Of a stretch of 64,000 nt of DNA, positions 1-11,113 are shown piece after piece. A program made the translations under genes and the position numbers. Location of the stretch: NCBI RefSeq assembly GCF_000152785.1, contig NZ_CH672414.1:2338443-2402442 (forward strand). The letters run 5' to 3'. Every line of letters starts with the position of its first letter. Within the stretch, counting starts at the first letter, position 1. The stretch is from Yoonia vestfoldensis SKA53 (GTDB lineage: Bacteria > Pseudomonadota > Alphaproteobacteria > Rhodobacterales > Rhodobacteraceae). A model generated the notes under the pieces. That model saw only the letters and a program-made list of their open reading frames with translations. It was not told where the DNA came from and did no database searches.

Positions 1-345
1 AACATGGAAGTCGTGGAACATGTGGCCGATCCGCTTGGCTATCTGACGGCCTGTCAGCAATTGCTGAAACCGGGCGGTTTGCACATCTGCTCAACCATCA
101 ACCGCAACCCCAAGTCATTCGCCATGGCGATTGTCGGAGCAGAATGGGTGATGCGCTGGTTGCCAAAAGGCACGCATGAATGGGCGAAGTTCATCACGCC
201 GGATGAATTGTTCGCGCTGCTGGAAAAGGCCGGGTTGGTGCCGGTGGATCGCAAGGGATTCGTGTTCAACCCGCTACGGTTCAGTTGGGCGATCAGTGAT
301 CGTGACCTGTCGGTGAATTACGTCACCGCTGCGACCAAGGGCTGA
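1..345 (+). CDS. ubiG: 3-demethylubiquinone-9 3-O-methyltransferase UbiG, C-terminal part (5' truncated by window edge)
   Basis: The reading frame is open from base 1 and ends in TGA at 343-345, so only the last ~114 residues are visible. The visible part begins with the EVVEHV motif that follows the SAM-binding core in UbiG, and continues with a typical UbiG C-terminal half containing the conserved stretch [12 protein letters not shown]. UbiG performs both O-methylations of the ubiquinone ring using S-adenosylmethionine. The N-terminal SAM-binding glycine motif lies outside the window. A following copy of a dispersed GC-rich repeat (369-405) separates it from the convergent MarR gene. Confidence 0.85.
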   Translation, partial: NMEVVEHVADPLGYLTACQQLLKPGGLHICSTINRNPKSFAMAIVGAEWVMRWLPKGTHEWAKFITPDELFALLEKAGLVPVDRKGFVFNPLRFSWAISDRDLSVNYVTAATKG

Positions 346-368
346 GGTGGGTTCCAAAGAACTTTGAT

Positions 369-405
369 GCCTCCGGCGGGGATATTTGGGCTCGGAAGAT
401 GGGGA
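369..405 (+). repeat. Dispersed intergenic repeat, copy 1 (GCCTCCGGCGGGGATATTT family)
   Basis: The core GCCTCCGGCGGGGATATTT is followed by GGGCTCG, a purine-rich tail and GATG. Two further copies occur at 14373-14410 (same strand) and 14457-14490 (opposite strand). This copy lies just downstream of ubiG. It is preceded by a small hairpin with arms CAAAG and CTTTG around 355-366. The shared 19-base core in three intergenic places is seen directly; a role as transcript end or REP-like element is inferred. Confidence 0.7.
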
Positions 406-407
406 GG

Positions 408-851
408 CTAGTCGATCTGGCCAAGTTTGAGCCGCATTTCACGCAGCACCGGCAGGGCGATGCGGACCTTTTCCTCGCCCACTTTAGCCACCGCTTCGGC
501 AATGACGGGGGCGATGGCGGCGATGGCGGCGTCGCGGGCGGACAGGCCCGCTGGGCTGATCGACACCATCTTGCGGCGCGCATCGTCCCAGTCGGGGCGG
601 ATATGCACCCAGCCTGCCCATTCCAGTTTGTGCAGCGTGTTCGTCATCGCACCCCGCGTCAGATGGAACGTCTTGGCCAGCTGCGCGGGCGAGCGTTCGG
701 CCCCCGCGTGCGCCAGATGGTTCAGCACGGAGAAATGCGATAATTCCATGCCCTTGGGCAGCACCTTAGCCACAGAGGCGCGCGCCAGCTGATCCACGAC
801 GAGGATTTCGCTGAACAAGGAAACGGCAAGGCTGGTGGCACTATCGGGCAT
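408..851 (-). CDS. MarR-family transcriptional regulator
   Basis: This 147-residue protein has the MarR layout: helical N-terminus, winged helix-turn-helix in the middle (roughly residues 55-100, with SPAQLAKTFHLTRGAMTNTLHKL as recognition region) and a basic wing containing DDARRK, then a C-terminal dimerisation helix. MarR proteins are dimeric repressors or activators that usually respond to small phenolic or oxidising ligands; no ligand can be deduced here. The start ATG overlaps the stop codon of the upstream amidase gene by one base (TGATG), so it is probably cotranscribed with the grx-amidase pair. Confidence 0.85.
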   Translation of the reverse strand: MPDSATSLAVSLFSEILVVDQLARASVAKVLPKGMELSHFSVLNHLAHAGAERSPAQLAKTFHLTRGAMTNTLHKLEWAGWVHIRPDWDDARRKMVSISPAGLSARDAAIAAIAPVIAEAVAKVGEEKVRIALPVLREMRLKLGQID

Positions 852-1681
852 CAGGGACTTTCGAAAGGGCGGTCATGGGTCAGCGCCGGAATGCGCTGCC
901 GTGATTGTGCCACTTGCACAAGGTCAAGATCAAGAATGGCTATGCCAGTTTCTAGCTCCATATCCACCAGAACCTCGCCCCAGGGCGAAATCGCCATGCT
1001 GTGCCCATAGGTCTGGCGCGGCTTGCCGTGGCGGATCGGATGGCTGCCTGTCTGCGCGGCGGCCAGCACATAGCAGCCGGTTTCGATGGCCCGTGCGCGC
1101 AGCAGAGGTTCCCAATGCGCAGCCCCCGTGACGGGTGAAAAGGCGGCAGGCACCAACAAGATGTCGGCCCCCGCCTGTGCAAGCGCGCGGTGCAGATAGG
1201 CAAAACGGATGTCATAGCAGATCGTCAGGCCGATCCGTGCGAAGGGCGTTTGCGCCACTACCGCCCGATCACCGGGCCGGAACCCCGCCGATTCGCGAAA
1301 TGTTTCCGTGGCCGAGACATCCACATCGAACATGTGGATCTTGTCATAGCGCGCCACAATCCTCCCGTCCGGCCCGATCAGGAAGGACCGGTTGGCAAAC
1401 CTTGTGTCGTCACCTTGCGTCTTGAGCGCCAGTGACCCGATCGACAGCCAGATACCCAATTCACGCGCAGTGCTGCGCAATCCGGCCAGCGTGATGTCGT
1501 CAGCTTCGGGTTGCAGGACGGCGCGCTGGTGCGCCCGGTCCTGCGAGACGCAATTCGTGACCTCGGGCGTCAGCACGAACCCCGCACCCTGCGCCGCCGC
1601 CTGTGCGATGAGGTCACGCGTCGCAGCCAGATTGGCGACCGGATCATCGCCAGAACACAGCTGGACCAGTCCTGCCTTCAT
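851..1681 (-). CDS. Carbon-nitrogen hydrolase (Nit1/NIT2-like amidase)
   Basis: The protein is 276 residues, the usual length for bacterial Nit-type nitrilase-superfamily members. The catalytic triad is visible as Glu40 (LTPEV), Lys114 (RYDKIHMFD) and Cys155 (TICYDIRF). Family members near this subgroup hydrolyse deaminated glutathione or omega-amides, so a metabolite-repair role is plausible. The neighbouring glutaredoxin gene, which overlaps by four bases (ATGA), supports a link to glutathione chemistry, but this is inference. Confidence 0.88.
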   Translation of the reverse strand: MKAGLVQLCSGDDPVANLAATRDLIAQAAAQGAGFVLTPEVTNCVSQDRAHQRAVLQPEADDITLAGLRSTARELGIWLSIGSLALKTQGDDTRFANRSFLIGPDGRIVARYDKIHMFDVDVSATETFRESAGFRPGDRAVVAQTPFARIGLTICYDIRFAYLHRALAQAGADILLVPAAFSPVTGAAHWEPLLRARAIETGCYVLAAAQTGSHPIRHGKPRQTYGHSMAISPWGEVLVDMELETGIAILDLDLVQVAQSRQRIPALTHDRPFESP

Positions 1682-1935
1682 GCCGACAGCAAGCCATCAA
1701 GCTTGCCTTGCCGGTCCAGCGCCATCAGGTCATCGCAGCCGCCGATATGTTTACCGCCGATGAAGATTTGCGGCACCGTGCTGCCGCCTTTGGCGCGCTG
1801 TATCATCTCGGCGCGTTTTTCGGGCTGGGCGGTGATGTTCACCTCGGTGAAACTGACACCCTTGGCGGTCAGCACCCGTTTGGCCATGTGGCAAAAGCCG
1901 CAGGTGGGTTTGGTGTAGATTTCGATGGTCTGCAT
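1678..1935 (-). CDS. grxC: Glutaredoxin 3 (GrxC)
   Basis: This 85-residue class I glutaredoxin has the dithiol active site CGFC at residues 12-15 (a variant of the usual CPYC), the cis-proline TVPQIFI segment and the GSH-binding GGCDD motif near the C-terminus. It reduces disulfides and mixed glutathione disulfides in the cytoplasm. A clear AAGGAG ribosome-binding site precedes the ATG. It is the first gene of a tight leftward trio with the amidase and the MarR regulator. Confidence 0.93.
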   Translation of the reverse strand: MQTIEIYTKPTCGFCHMAKRVLTAKGVSFTEVNITAQPEKRAEMIQRAKGGSTVPQIFIGGKHIGGCDDLMALDRQGKLDGLLSA

Positions 1936-1967
1936 GACAGCTCTCCTTTGGCTGTGTCATGTGTGAC

Positions 1968-2693
1968 TTAGGCATCCTTGACGACGCGTGCCAGTGTTAT
2001 CGTCGAAACCCGGACTGCGCCACCGTCCAAAAGCGCCTGCGTACAAGCAGCCAGCGTCGCGCCAGAGGTCATCACATCATCGACCAGCAGCACGGGTTTG
2101 CCCGTGATCTGCGCCTGTTGCCGCAGGTTCGGGGTGATCTGCCCCGTCAGCGCCGCGAAACGCGCGTCGCGGCTGTGTCCTATGAGGGGGGCTGTCTTGC
2201 GCGGGCGCAACAGCGCATCGACGCAGACGGGCCGTTGCAGGTCGCGCGCGATGACCTGCGCGAGCAATGCGGCCTGATTATACCGCCGCCGCAGCAAGCG
2301 CATCCAATGGAGCGGGACCGGCACCACGACCGTATCGGGATGGACCAGCGCGCGTGCCAGCCGCGCCATCCACAGGCCCGCAGGTTCCACCAGATCGGTG
2401 CGGTCGCCATGTTTCAGCCCCAGCACCAGTTTGCGCCCAATTCCGTTATAAACCAGCGCCGCGCGTCCCCGGTCCCAAGGCCGCGCGATGGCCATGCAAT
2501 CGTCGCATTGCAGGCGATGACCGTCGCTGTCGCCCGGCAAAGGCGCGCCGCAAGTATCGCAGATCGTGCCGTCGATGAACTGGGTTTCACGCCAGCAGGT
2601 CCCGCAAAGTCCGTTCTCGGCCTGTGTCTGGGTTTCGCATGCGACGCATTGCGCCGGATAGATCGCCCTGATCACGCTTTGCATCCGCATCAT
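1968..2693 (-). CDS. comF: ComF family phosphoribosyltransferase-like protein
   Basis: This 241-residue protein has a double zinc-ribbon N-terminus (cysteine pairs at 16/19 and 30/33, further CxxC pairs near 45-67) followed by a PRTase fold with the PRPP-loop motif VLLVDDVMTSGAT. ComF proteins are associated with DNA uptake during natural transformation; in the Rhodobacterales they are implicated in taking up DNA delivered by gene transfer agents. The gene diverges from the methyltransferase gene, with only ten bases between the two starts. Confidence 0.88.
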   Translation of the reverse strand: MMRMQSVIRAIYPAQCVACETQTQAENGLCGTCWRETQFIDGTICDTCGAPLPGDSDGHRLQCDDCMAIARPWDRGRAALVYNGIGRKLVLGLKHGDRTDLVEPAGLWMARLARALVHPDTVVVPVPLHWMRLLRRRYNQAALLAQVIARDLQRPVCVDALLRPRKTAPLIGHSRDARFAALTGQITPNLRQQAQITGKPVLLVDDVMTSGATLAACTQALLDGGAVRVSTITLARVVKDA

Positions 2694-2703
2694 TGCACCC
2701 TAC

Positions 2704-3540
2704 ATGGGCGACATGACCATGCCGCCCCCACTTGTTGACCGTAGCGCCTTGCAGCGTCACCGCGCCCGCGCGCAGCCAGACCATCTGTTCTTGCACGAAA
2801 TCATCGCGGATGAACTGCAGGAAAGACTGATCGAGGTTAACAGAGCGTTTACATCGATGGCGATTGTCACCGGTTTCCCTGATTTCTGGGGCGCGCGCTA
2901 TCCTGGGGCTGTGATCGTGCCGGACGATGACACATTGGCACTGACGCCCGGTGCGCATGATCTTGTTCTGCATGTGATGGGGCTGCATTGGGCGAATGAT
3001 CCGGTCGGGCAATTGGTGCAATGCCGCCATGCCTTGAAACCGGACGGGTTGCTGCTGGCGGCCTGTCTTGGCGGGCAGACGCTGCACGAATTGCGCACGG
3101 CTCTGGCCGAGGCGGAAACAGCGGTAGCAGGCGGGCTGTCGCCGCGCGTGGCCCCGATGGGCGAAATCCGCGATCTGGGCGCATTGCTGCAACGCGCGGG
3201 GCTGGCGTTGCCGGTGGCGGATGGCACCAAGACGACCGTCAGCTATGCCAATATGTTCCACCTGATGCATGATTTGCGCAAGATGGGGGAGACCAATGCC
3301 TTGACCCGCCGTCTGCGGTCAATGACACGGCGCAAGGTGCTGACGCAGGCGTCCAGCATCTATGCCCAGCATTACCGCAATGCCGATAACCGCGTGGATG
3401 CCACGTTCGAGATCATCATGCTGACCGGCTGGGCACCAGCCGACACCCAACCACAGCCTTTACGCCCCGGCAGCGCAAAAACCAGCTTGGCCGATGCCTT
3501 GGGGGCAAAAGAAATGCCGCTTGACAGGTCCAATGATTGA
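2704..3540 (+). CDS. SAM-dependent methyltransferase-fold protein, BioC/NDUFAF5-like
   Basis: The 278-residue sequence resembles alphaproteobacterial relatives of BioC and NDUFAF5: an N-terminal LQRHRARAQPDHLFLH segment, then ERLIEVNRAF, a Rossmann-like core with DLVLHVMGLHWANDPVG and an LKPDGLLL strand, and a C-terminal TYANMFHLM-like segment (here SYANMFHLM). The usual glycine-rich motif I is not recognisable (VTGFPDFWG stands there), so SAM binding or catalysis may be altered. ATG at 2713 is an alternative start. Function is unassigned. Confidence 0.7.
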   Translation: MGDMTMPPPLVDRSALQRHRARAQPDHLFLHEIIADELQERLIEVNRAFTSMAIVTGFPDFWGARYPGAVIVPDDDTLALTPGAHDLVLHVMGLHWANDPVGQLVQCRHALKPDGLLLAACLGGQTLHELRTALAEAETAVAGGLSPRVAPMGEIRDLGALLQRAGLALPVADGTKTTVSYANMFHLMHDLRKMGETNALTRRLRSMTRRKVLTQASSIYAQHYRNADNRVDATFEIIMLTGWAPADTQPQPLRPGSAKTSLADALGAKEMPLDRSND

Positions 3541-3592
3541 TTTGCTGCGTAAACCATTTAACTGCCGTTCAAATGACGATAATCAAAGGGTC

Positions 3593-4681
3593 ATGACCAT
3601 GTTCGATGCACATTCATCCGCCGCGACGGAACGCCCTGCGACCTGTCCTGTTCACGCCAACAAGGATCACCCCGCGATCAAACCCGCGCGGGTCGGGATT
3701 CTTGTCGCCAATCTTGGCACGCCTGATGCGACGGATTACTGGTCGATGCGGCGGTATCTGAACGAATTTTTGTCGGACAAGCGCGTGGTGGATTATTCTG
3801 CCTGGCTTTGGCAGCCGCTGTTGCAGCTGATCATTCTGACCAAACGGCCGTTTTCGTCGGGCGCTGCCTATAAATCCATCTGGAACGAAGAGGCCAACGA
3901 AAGCCCGCTTTTGACGATCACCAAAGCCCAGACCGCAGCGATCAAGAAACAGATGGTCGAACGTTACGGTGACGATGTGCGCGTCGATTTCTGCATGCGC
4001 TATGGCAACCCGTCCACCAAATCCAAAGTCCGCGAAATGGTAGACGCCGGCTGCACCAAGATCCTGTTCTTTCCGCTGTACCCACATTACGCGGGCGCCA
4101 CATCGGCCACTGCGAACGATCAGTTCTTTCGCGCTCTGATGGATGAAAAATGGCAGCCCATCGCGCGGGTGGTCGAACCCTATTTCGAGGAAACGGCCTA
4201 TATCGAGGCTTTGGCCCAATCCATTGAAAAGGCCTATGCCGAGATCGAGATCAGGCCGGAAATGCTGATCTGTTCCTATCACGGTGTGCCGGAACGGTAT
4301 CTGCGCGAAGGCGACCCCTATCATTGCCAGTGCCAGAAAACGACGCGCCTGCTCAAGGAACGGCTGGGTTGGGACAACACCCAAATCAAGACGACGTTCC
4401 AGTCGCGGTTCGGCCCCGAAGAATGGCTGAAACCCTATACCGTGAAAGAGGTCGCACGCCTGGCCGAAGAAGACGGCATCAGGCATATCGCGGTCTGCGC
4501 CCCCGCTTTTTCCGCCGATTGCATCGAAACGCTGGAAGAGATCAACGAAGAGATCAAGGAAAGCTTTGAAGAAGCAGGCGGCGAGCATTTCACCTATATC
4601 CCCTGCCTGAATGATGATGCAGCACATATCGACGCGCTATGTGGCATCATCGACAAGAACCTCAAGGGCTGGCTGGACTGA
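3593..4681 (+). CDS. hemH: Ferrochelatase (protoheme ferro-lyase)
   Basis: HemH inserts Fe2+ into protoporphyrin IX in the last step of protoheme synthesis. Family motifs are clear: ILVANLGTPD near residue 36, FFPLYPHYAGATSAT near 160, SYHGVPERYL with the metal-site His230, and CAPAFSADCIETLEEI near 302 with the acidic residues of the active site. I start it at ATG 3593 (362 residues); the frame is open further upstream into the methyltransferase gene, but that extension is unlike the family. ATG 3599 is also possible. Heme supply is relevant beside the window's bacteriochlorophyll genes. Confidence 0.95.
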   Translation: MTMFDAHSSAATERPATCPVHANKDHPAIKPARVGILVANLGTPDATDYWSMRRYLNEFLSDKRVVDYSAWLWQPLLQLIILTKRPFSSGAAYKSIWNEEANESPLLTITKAQTAAIKKQMVERYGDDVRVDFCMRYGNPSTKSKVREMVDAGCTKILFFPLYPHYAGATSATANDQFFRALMDEKWQPIARVVEPYFEETAYIEALAQSIEKAYAEIEIRPEMLICSYHGVPERYLREGDPYHCQCQKTTRLLKERLGWDNTQIKTTFQSRFGPEEWLKPYTVKEVARLAEEDGIRHIAVCAPAFSADCIETLEEINEEIKESFEEAGGEHFTYIPCLNDDAAHIDALCGIIDKNLKGWLD

Positions 4682-4696
4682 CCGAAAGGACCCAAG

Positions 4697-4972
4697 GTGA
4701 AGATACGCAAGACGGAACATGGTTTGACCGTCGATGCGGCTGACCTTGGCCCCTTGTTGGGTATTGCCGCAGCAGACGTACCCGCCAAGATGCGGGCAGG
4801 CGAAATCACCAGCCAATCCGAAACCGGCGTGGACGCAGATGAAGGCAGGATCAGGCTGACTTTTTGGTATGGCGGGCAAAGACTACGTCTGGTCTGCGAC
4901 ACCGAAGGCAATGTACTGACAACCAGTCGCGTCCCGGCGCGCCGAAATCCGCCGCGCGACATCGGCGGGTAA
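4697..4972 (+). CDS. Small conserved protein, DUF6522-like
   Basis: This is a 91-residue basic protein with a GTG start preceded by the ribosome-binding site AAAGGA. It has a beta-rich pattern: DLGPLLGIAAADVPAKMRAG, then RLTFWYGGQRLRLVCD. I recognise it only as similar to small Rhodobacteraceae proteins grouped as DUF6522; function unknown. It lies 15 bases after hemH on the same strand and is probably cotranscribed. Confidence 0.6.
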   Translation: MKIRKTEHGLTVDAADLGPLLGIAAADVPAKMRAGEITSQSETGVDADEGRIRLTFWYGGQRLRLVCDTEGNVLTTSRVPARRNPPRDIGG

Positions 4973-5040
4973 CGAACCTTTGTTTGTAGTCGGGTTCCAA
5001 TCCAGCTAAACCACGGCGACGCGCAACAAAGAGTATCCAG

Positions 5041-5577
5041 ATGCACAGACGCATGATGATTTTCGGCCTTGTCGGAACAGCTGTTTCCGCTTGTGCGACG
5101 ACAAACCGGCCTTTGGGCCCTGACGGGTTTCCCTTGCCGACGGCTTACATCATCGCACCGGGCGAGGAAGCGACAGTCAAGTTCCGCATGCTCGACAGCG
5201 TCAATGCGCTGCGGCAGGCCGGGCGACTTGCGCCGGTTGCGCTTGATGCGCAACTGAATGCTGCCGCAGCGACACATGCGCGCGACATGTCGATCCAGAA
5301 CCGGCCATGGCTGTTCGGGGCCGACGGGTCCAGCCCCGTGTTGCGCGCCCGCCGTGCCGGATTCGAGGGCCGGTTTCTGGGCGAAACAATGTCAGAATCC
5401 TATGAATCAGAAATTGCGACTCTCACCGCATGGATGAACGACGAACGCACACGCGCCGTCATCATGGACCCAGATGCACGATTGATGGGCTTTTCGTGGT
5501 TTCAGGAATCAGCAGGCAAATTGTGGTGGGTGCTGAATATGGGTGCTGCCCCCGGTTTCACAGGCGGGTTTTCGTGA
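5041..5577 (+). CDS. CAP/SCP-domain lipoprotein
   Basis: The 178-residue protein begins with MHRRMM, a hydrophobic stretch and a lipobox-like VSAC with Cys18, suggesting a lipoprotein. The rest is a CAP (cysteine-rich secretory/SCP) domain: LDSVNALRQAGRLAPVALDAQLNAAAATHARDM matches the conserved start of bacterial CAP domains, with GETMSESY further on. The function of bacterial CAP proteins is mostly unknown. It converges with the L,D-transpeptidase gene, another envelope lipoprotein. Confidence 0.8.
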   Translation: MHRRMMIFGLVGTAVSACATTNRPLGPDGFPLPTAYIIAPGEEATVKFRMLDSVNALRQAGRLAPVALDAQLNAAAATHARDMSIQNRPWLFGADGSSPVLRARRAGFEGRFLGETMSESYESEIATLTAWMNDERTRAVIMDPDARLMGFSWFQESAGKLWWVLNMGAAPGFTGGFS

Positions 5578-5596
5578 CAGGGTCAGACCCGGCCCG

Positions 5597-6097
5597 TCAC
5601 GCATAGATGAATATTTTAGTGCCCAGCTGGACCATGGAATAAACCTCGTCCATTTCGGTATTGCTGACAGCGATACAGCCCCAGGTCCAATCCGGCATCC
5701 CGATCCAAGGTGCTGGTGTGCCGTGAATGAAAATATCGCCCCCCGGATGGACACCCATCGCACGGGCGCGCGCGACATCAACGGCGTTCGGATAAGAGAT
5801 CCCAATCGACAGGTGAAACCGGCTGTTGGGGTTTTGGCGATTGATCACATAGGCCCCTTCAGGCGTACGCCCGTCGCCTTCTTGTTGCTTGTGGTCGCGC
5901 GGGTTAAACCCGAGCGCCACATCGTATTGGCGCAGCAGCTTGTCATTATGCAACAACTGCATCTTTCGCTGTTCCTTGAACACCTGAATGCGCGTGACGT
6001 CGGGTCCGAAATAAGCCGGGGCATCTTGTTCTGTCGTAGTGGAACACGCTGCAACGCCAGCGGCGGCGCCAATCATCATTGAACGTCTTGAAATCAT
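5597..6097 (-). CDS. L,D-transpeptidase (YkuD domain), predicted Tat-exported lipoprotein
   Basis: The protein has a short leader with twin arginines (SRRSMM at residues 3-8) and a lipobox GVAAC with Cys18, then a YkuD domain. The catalytic signature is present: IFIHGTP followed about 15 residues later by WGCIAVSN, giving the His/Gly/Cys triad. Such enzymes make 3-3 peptidoglycan crosslinks or attach proteins to peptidoglycan. ATG 6097 is chosen; the frame extends to a TTG at 6109. It is divergent from hemH-side genes and 80 bases from the next leftward gene. Confidence 0.87.
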   Translation of the reverse strand: MISRRSMMIGAAAGVAACSTTTEQDAPAYFGPDVTRIQVFKEQRKMQLLHNDKLLRQYDVALGFNPRDHKQQEGDGRTPEGAYVINRQNPNSRFHLSIGISYPNAVDVARARAMGVHPGGDIFIHGTPAPWIGMPDWTWGCIAVSNTEMDEVYSMVQLGTKIFIYA

Positions 6098-6189
6098 GTC
6101 ACTGCCCAAATACGCGGTCTATGGTGCCGCTTGCGTGTTCTTTTATGGCAAAATTTTTCTGCAACCTAGCCATATTGATATCGCTAGGG

Positions 6190-7392
6190 TCATTTTCGTG
6201 TGAACGGTGACACGATTTCCACATGCGGCGACCAGCGAAACTGGTCGACGACCTGCACCCAGGGCATCGCAAAGCCAGCATCGACCAGCACCTTGGCGTC
6301 GCGGGCAAAAGTCACCGGATTACACGACACCATGACAATGGTCTTGATGTCAGACCGCGCCAATGCGTCGATCTGCGCCTCGGCGCCTGCGCGCGGCGGG
6401 TCAATGACCGCAGCGTCATATTTCGCTATCTCATCTGGTTCTAGCGGACGGCGGAACAGGTCGCGCGCTTCAGTCGTCACCTTGCGCAAGGTGCGACCCG
6501 CGCGCCAGCCACGGTCAAGCGCAGCTAACATGGCCGTTTCTGATTCTACTGCATGCACCTCGGCCCGCGCGGCAAGCGGCAAAGTGAAGGTACCACAGCC
6601 CGCGAACAGATCGACGATACGAGATGCGCCTTGCGTGATGGCATCGACGGCGGCCAGCAACGCGGCCTCGCCCTGCTTGGTCGCCTGCAAAAATGCGCCG
6701 GGTGGTGGCGTCACCTTGGTGCCGCCAAAATTCTGATCGGGCGGGTTGATCGTGACGACGGGTTCGTCGTTCCACACCAGCCGAGACAACCCATGCGCAT
6801 TGGCCAGGGCGGCAAGCACCACGCGCAGATCGGGGGTCAGGTCCTTGTCGGTGCCAACCAGCACGTCGGCACCCAGTGCTGTCTCGGTCACGGTCAGATC
6901 AACCTCGCCCTTGCGCGACGCGGCCAGAATCGTGAGTTCTTGCAGCGCCGGCATGGTCGCAAGCAGCGCAGGCGTCACCAGCTGACAATCTGGCACGTCG
7001 ATCAGCGTATGCGACGCCCTGCCGTGAAAGCCGACCAGCGCGCCCTTTTTCGTGCGCCGCCCCGCGAATTTTGCCCTGCGCCGCGACTGGGTGGGCGATG
7101 TAGCGATCGCGTGGAGCACCGGGTGCAGGCCATGTGCTGCAAGCGCGCGCGCAACAATGTCTTGTTTCCAACCTGCCACGAAATCATCGCTGGCATGTTG
7201 CATGGCACAGCCACCGCAGCTTTTGAAATGGCGACACGGCGCCGCGACACGGGCGGCTGACGGCGTGACAATCCGCATGGTCCCGTCTTGGGCAACGTCG
7301 ATTTCCTCGCCCGGCAGCACGCGCGGGATAAGCGACCGGCCGTCAGAGGCGCGGCCAAGCCCCAGATGGGTCAGGCTTTCGATTGTCAGCAT
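6190..7392 (-). CDS. Class I RNA 5-methyluridine methyltransferase, RlmD/TrmA family
   Basis: The 400-residue protein has the [4Fe-4S] cysteine set CRHFKSCGGC (residues 53-62) plus a later cysteine in DVPDCQLV, as in RlmD/RumA. The methyltransferase domain shows VDLFAGCGTFTLPLA, the IDPPRAG motif and the catalytic cysteine in VMVSCNPVTFARD. It methylates C5 of uridine in rRNA or tRNA; the specific site cannot be told from sequence alone. The TRAM domain is reduced at the N-terminus. Its start abuts the stop of the ABC transporter gene. Confidence 0.88.
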   Translation of the reverse strand: MLTIESLTHLGLGRASDGRSLIPRVLPGEEIDVAQDGTMRIVTPSAARVAAPCRHFKSCGGCAMQHASDDFVAGWKQDIVARALAAHGLHPVLHAIATSPTQSRRRAKFAGRRTKKGALVGFHGRASHTLIDVPDCQLVTPALLATMPALQELTILAASRKGEVDLTVTETALGADVLVGTDKDLTPDLRVVLAALANAHGLSRLVWNDEPVVTINPPDQNFGGTKVTPPPGAFLQATKQGEAALLAAVDAITQGASRIVDLFAGCGTFTLPLAARAEVHAVESETAMLAALDRGWRAGRTLRKVTTEARDLFRRPLEPDEIAKYDAAVIDPPRAGAEAQIDALARSDIKTIVMVSCNPVTFARDAKVLVDAGFAMPWVQVVDQFRWSPHVEIVSPFTRK

Positions 7393-9221
<1,829 letters not shown>

Positions 9222-9225
<4 letters not shown>

Positions 9226-11057
9226 GATGCATCTTGCCCCAGAAACCCGCCAGATTGCCGTGCCCAGAACCGCGCATATTGCCCGCCCTGCGCCAGCAAC
9301 GCGTCATGCGTGCCATCCTCGATGATGCGGCCTTGGTCCATGACGATGATCCTGTCCATCTGCGCGATTGTCGAAAGCCGGTGCGCGATTGCGATTACCG
9401 TCTTGCCAGCCATCATCCCGTAAAGCGTCTGCTGAATGGCGGCCTCTACTTCACTATCTAGCGCGCTGGTCGCTTCGTCCAACAACAAGATCGGTGCATC
9501 TTTCAACATCACGCGTGCAAGAGCGATCCGCTGACGCTGTCCACCCGACAGCTTGACACCCCTTTCGCCAACACGCGCGGCGTAAGCTTGGTTTCCTTCG
9601 CTGTCCTCCAGCCCAAGGATGAAATCATGCGCCTCGGCCTGTTTTGCGGCGGCGATCATCTGGTCCTCGGTGGCTTCGGGGTGGCCGTATAGGATGTTTT
9701 CGCGCACCGACCTATGCAGCAAGGATGAATCCTGCTGGACCATCCCGATGGCACGGCGCAAGCTGTCTTGCGTAACGGTCGCGATGTCCTGTCCATCGAT
9801 GGCAATGCTGCCTTGTTCGATATCGTAGAACCGCAACAGCAGCTTGACCAAAGTCGATTTGCCCGCGCCAGACTGGCCCACAAGCCCGACCTTTTCACCG
9901 GGGGCAATTTGCAGATTGATCCGGTCCAGCCCGCCTTTTTCACGCCCGTAATGATGCGACAGATCACTGATCGTGACCGCGCCCGCCGTAACGCGCAAGT
10001 CATCGCGTGAGCGGTCCAGCAGCGTGACTGGCTGCGCAATCGTCTGCATCCCTTCGGCCACCACGCCAAGTTCGCGGAAAAAGTTGCTGATCGCCCACAT
10101 GATCCAGCCCGACATCGCGTTCAGCCGCAGGGTCAGCGATGTGGCCACCGCAACCACACCCAGCGTGGCCGTACCACCCCCCCACAACCAGATCGCCCAG
10201 CCAACGACCCCCACGATCAACACGCCGTTCAGCACCATCAGAACCACATCCATCAGCGTATAAAGCCGCATTTCATGCTGGAACGTGCGGCGCGCGTTTT
10301 CGATCGCATCCTTGGCATAGGCAATTTCACTGTCGTGATGCGCGAACATCTTGACCGAATGGATATTGGTATAGCTGTCGACGACGCGCCCCGTTACCAC
10401 GCTGCGCGCGTTTGACGATGCCTCTGACGCGGGGCCAATCCGGCGCACGACCCAAGCCAGCAGAAACAGATATGGCAGCAGCCAGACCATCAGGGGCAGG
10501 ATCAACCGCATATCGGCATCACCCAACAGGATGATCGCCCCGATGATATAGGCGATGGCAAAAGTGATCGCATCGAACAACTGAAACACGACCTCGCCCG
10601 CAGCGGGCGGGGTCTGCATGATCCGGTTGGCGATGCGGCCTGCAAAATCATCCTCGAACCAACCGACGGACTGGCGCAGCACATGGCGATGCGCGCGCCA
10701 GCGCACCAAGGTGCCAAAATTCGGCAAGATCGTGTTGTTCAGCAACATCACCTGCAACACATGTACCGCAGGCCGCAGCGTCAGGATGAACAGCGCGACA
10801 AGAATCAGTTCAGTACCGCTATCCGCCCAAACCTCGGACGGGGTGCCACCTTGCAGGATGTCGATCAGCCGCCCCAGATAGGAAATCAGCCAGATTTCCA
10901 CCGCCGCTACAACGACCGACAACGCCCCTGTCACCCAGAAAACCGCGCGAAACGGTTCTGCATAAGCGCGCAGAAACGGAAATAGCCGCTTGGGCGGCGT
11001 GTCGGTCTCCTGATACGGGGTATAGGGATCGACCAGTTCTTCGAAAAACTGGAACAT
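9222..11057 (-). CDS. ABC transporter, fused permease/ATPase (first half of pair)
   Basis: The 611-residue protein has the same build as its downstream neighbour: an N-terminal six-helix exporter domain, then an ATPase with GQSGAGKST, LSGGQRQRI, ILLLDEATSALD and IAHRLST. Sequence similarity between the two is obvious along the whole ATPase domain, indicating tandem duplication followed by divergence. It is the first gene of the leftward ABC-ABC-RNA methyltransferase cluster. The substrate cannot be inferred. Confidence 0.88.
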
Positions 11058-11113
11058 GATGTCTGCCTTGGGATATAGATGCCCCTGATACAGGTCTTTG
11101 CGCGAAAGGAAAA

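Noticed and set aside
3541-3592. FnrL site upstream of hemH
   Set aside because: TTGAT and ATCAA occur near, but not as TTGAT-N4-ATCAA.
3614-4627. 337-codon antisense frame over hemH
   Set aside because: hemH motifs are unambiguous on the plus strand; the antisense frame shows no recognisable family.
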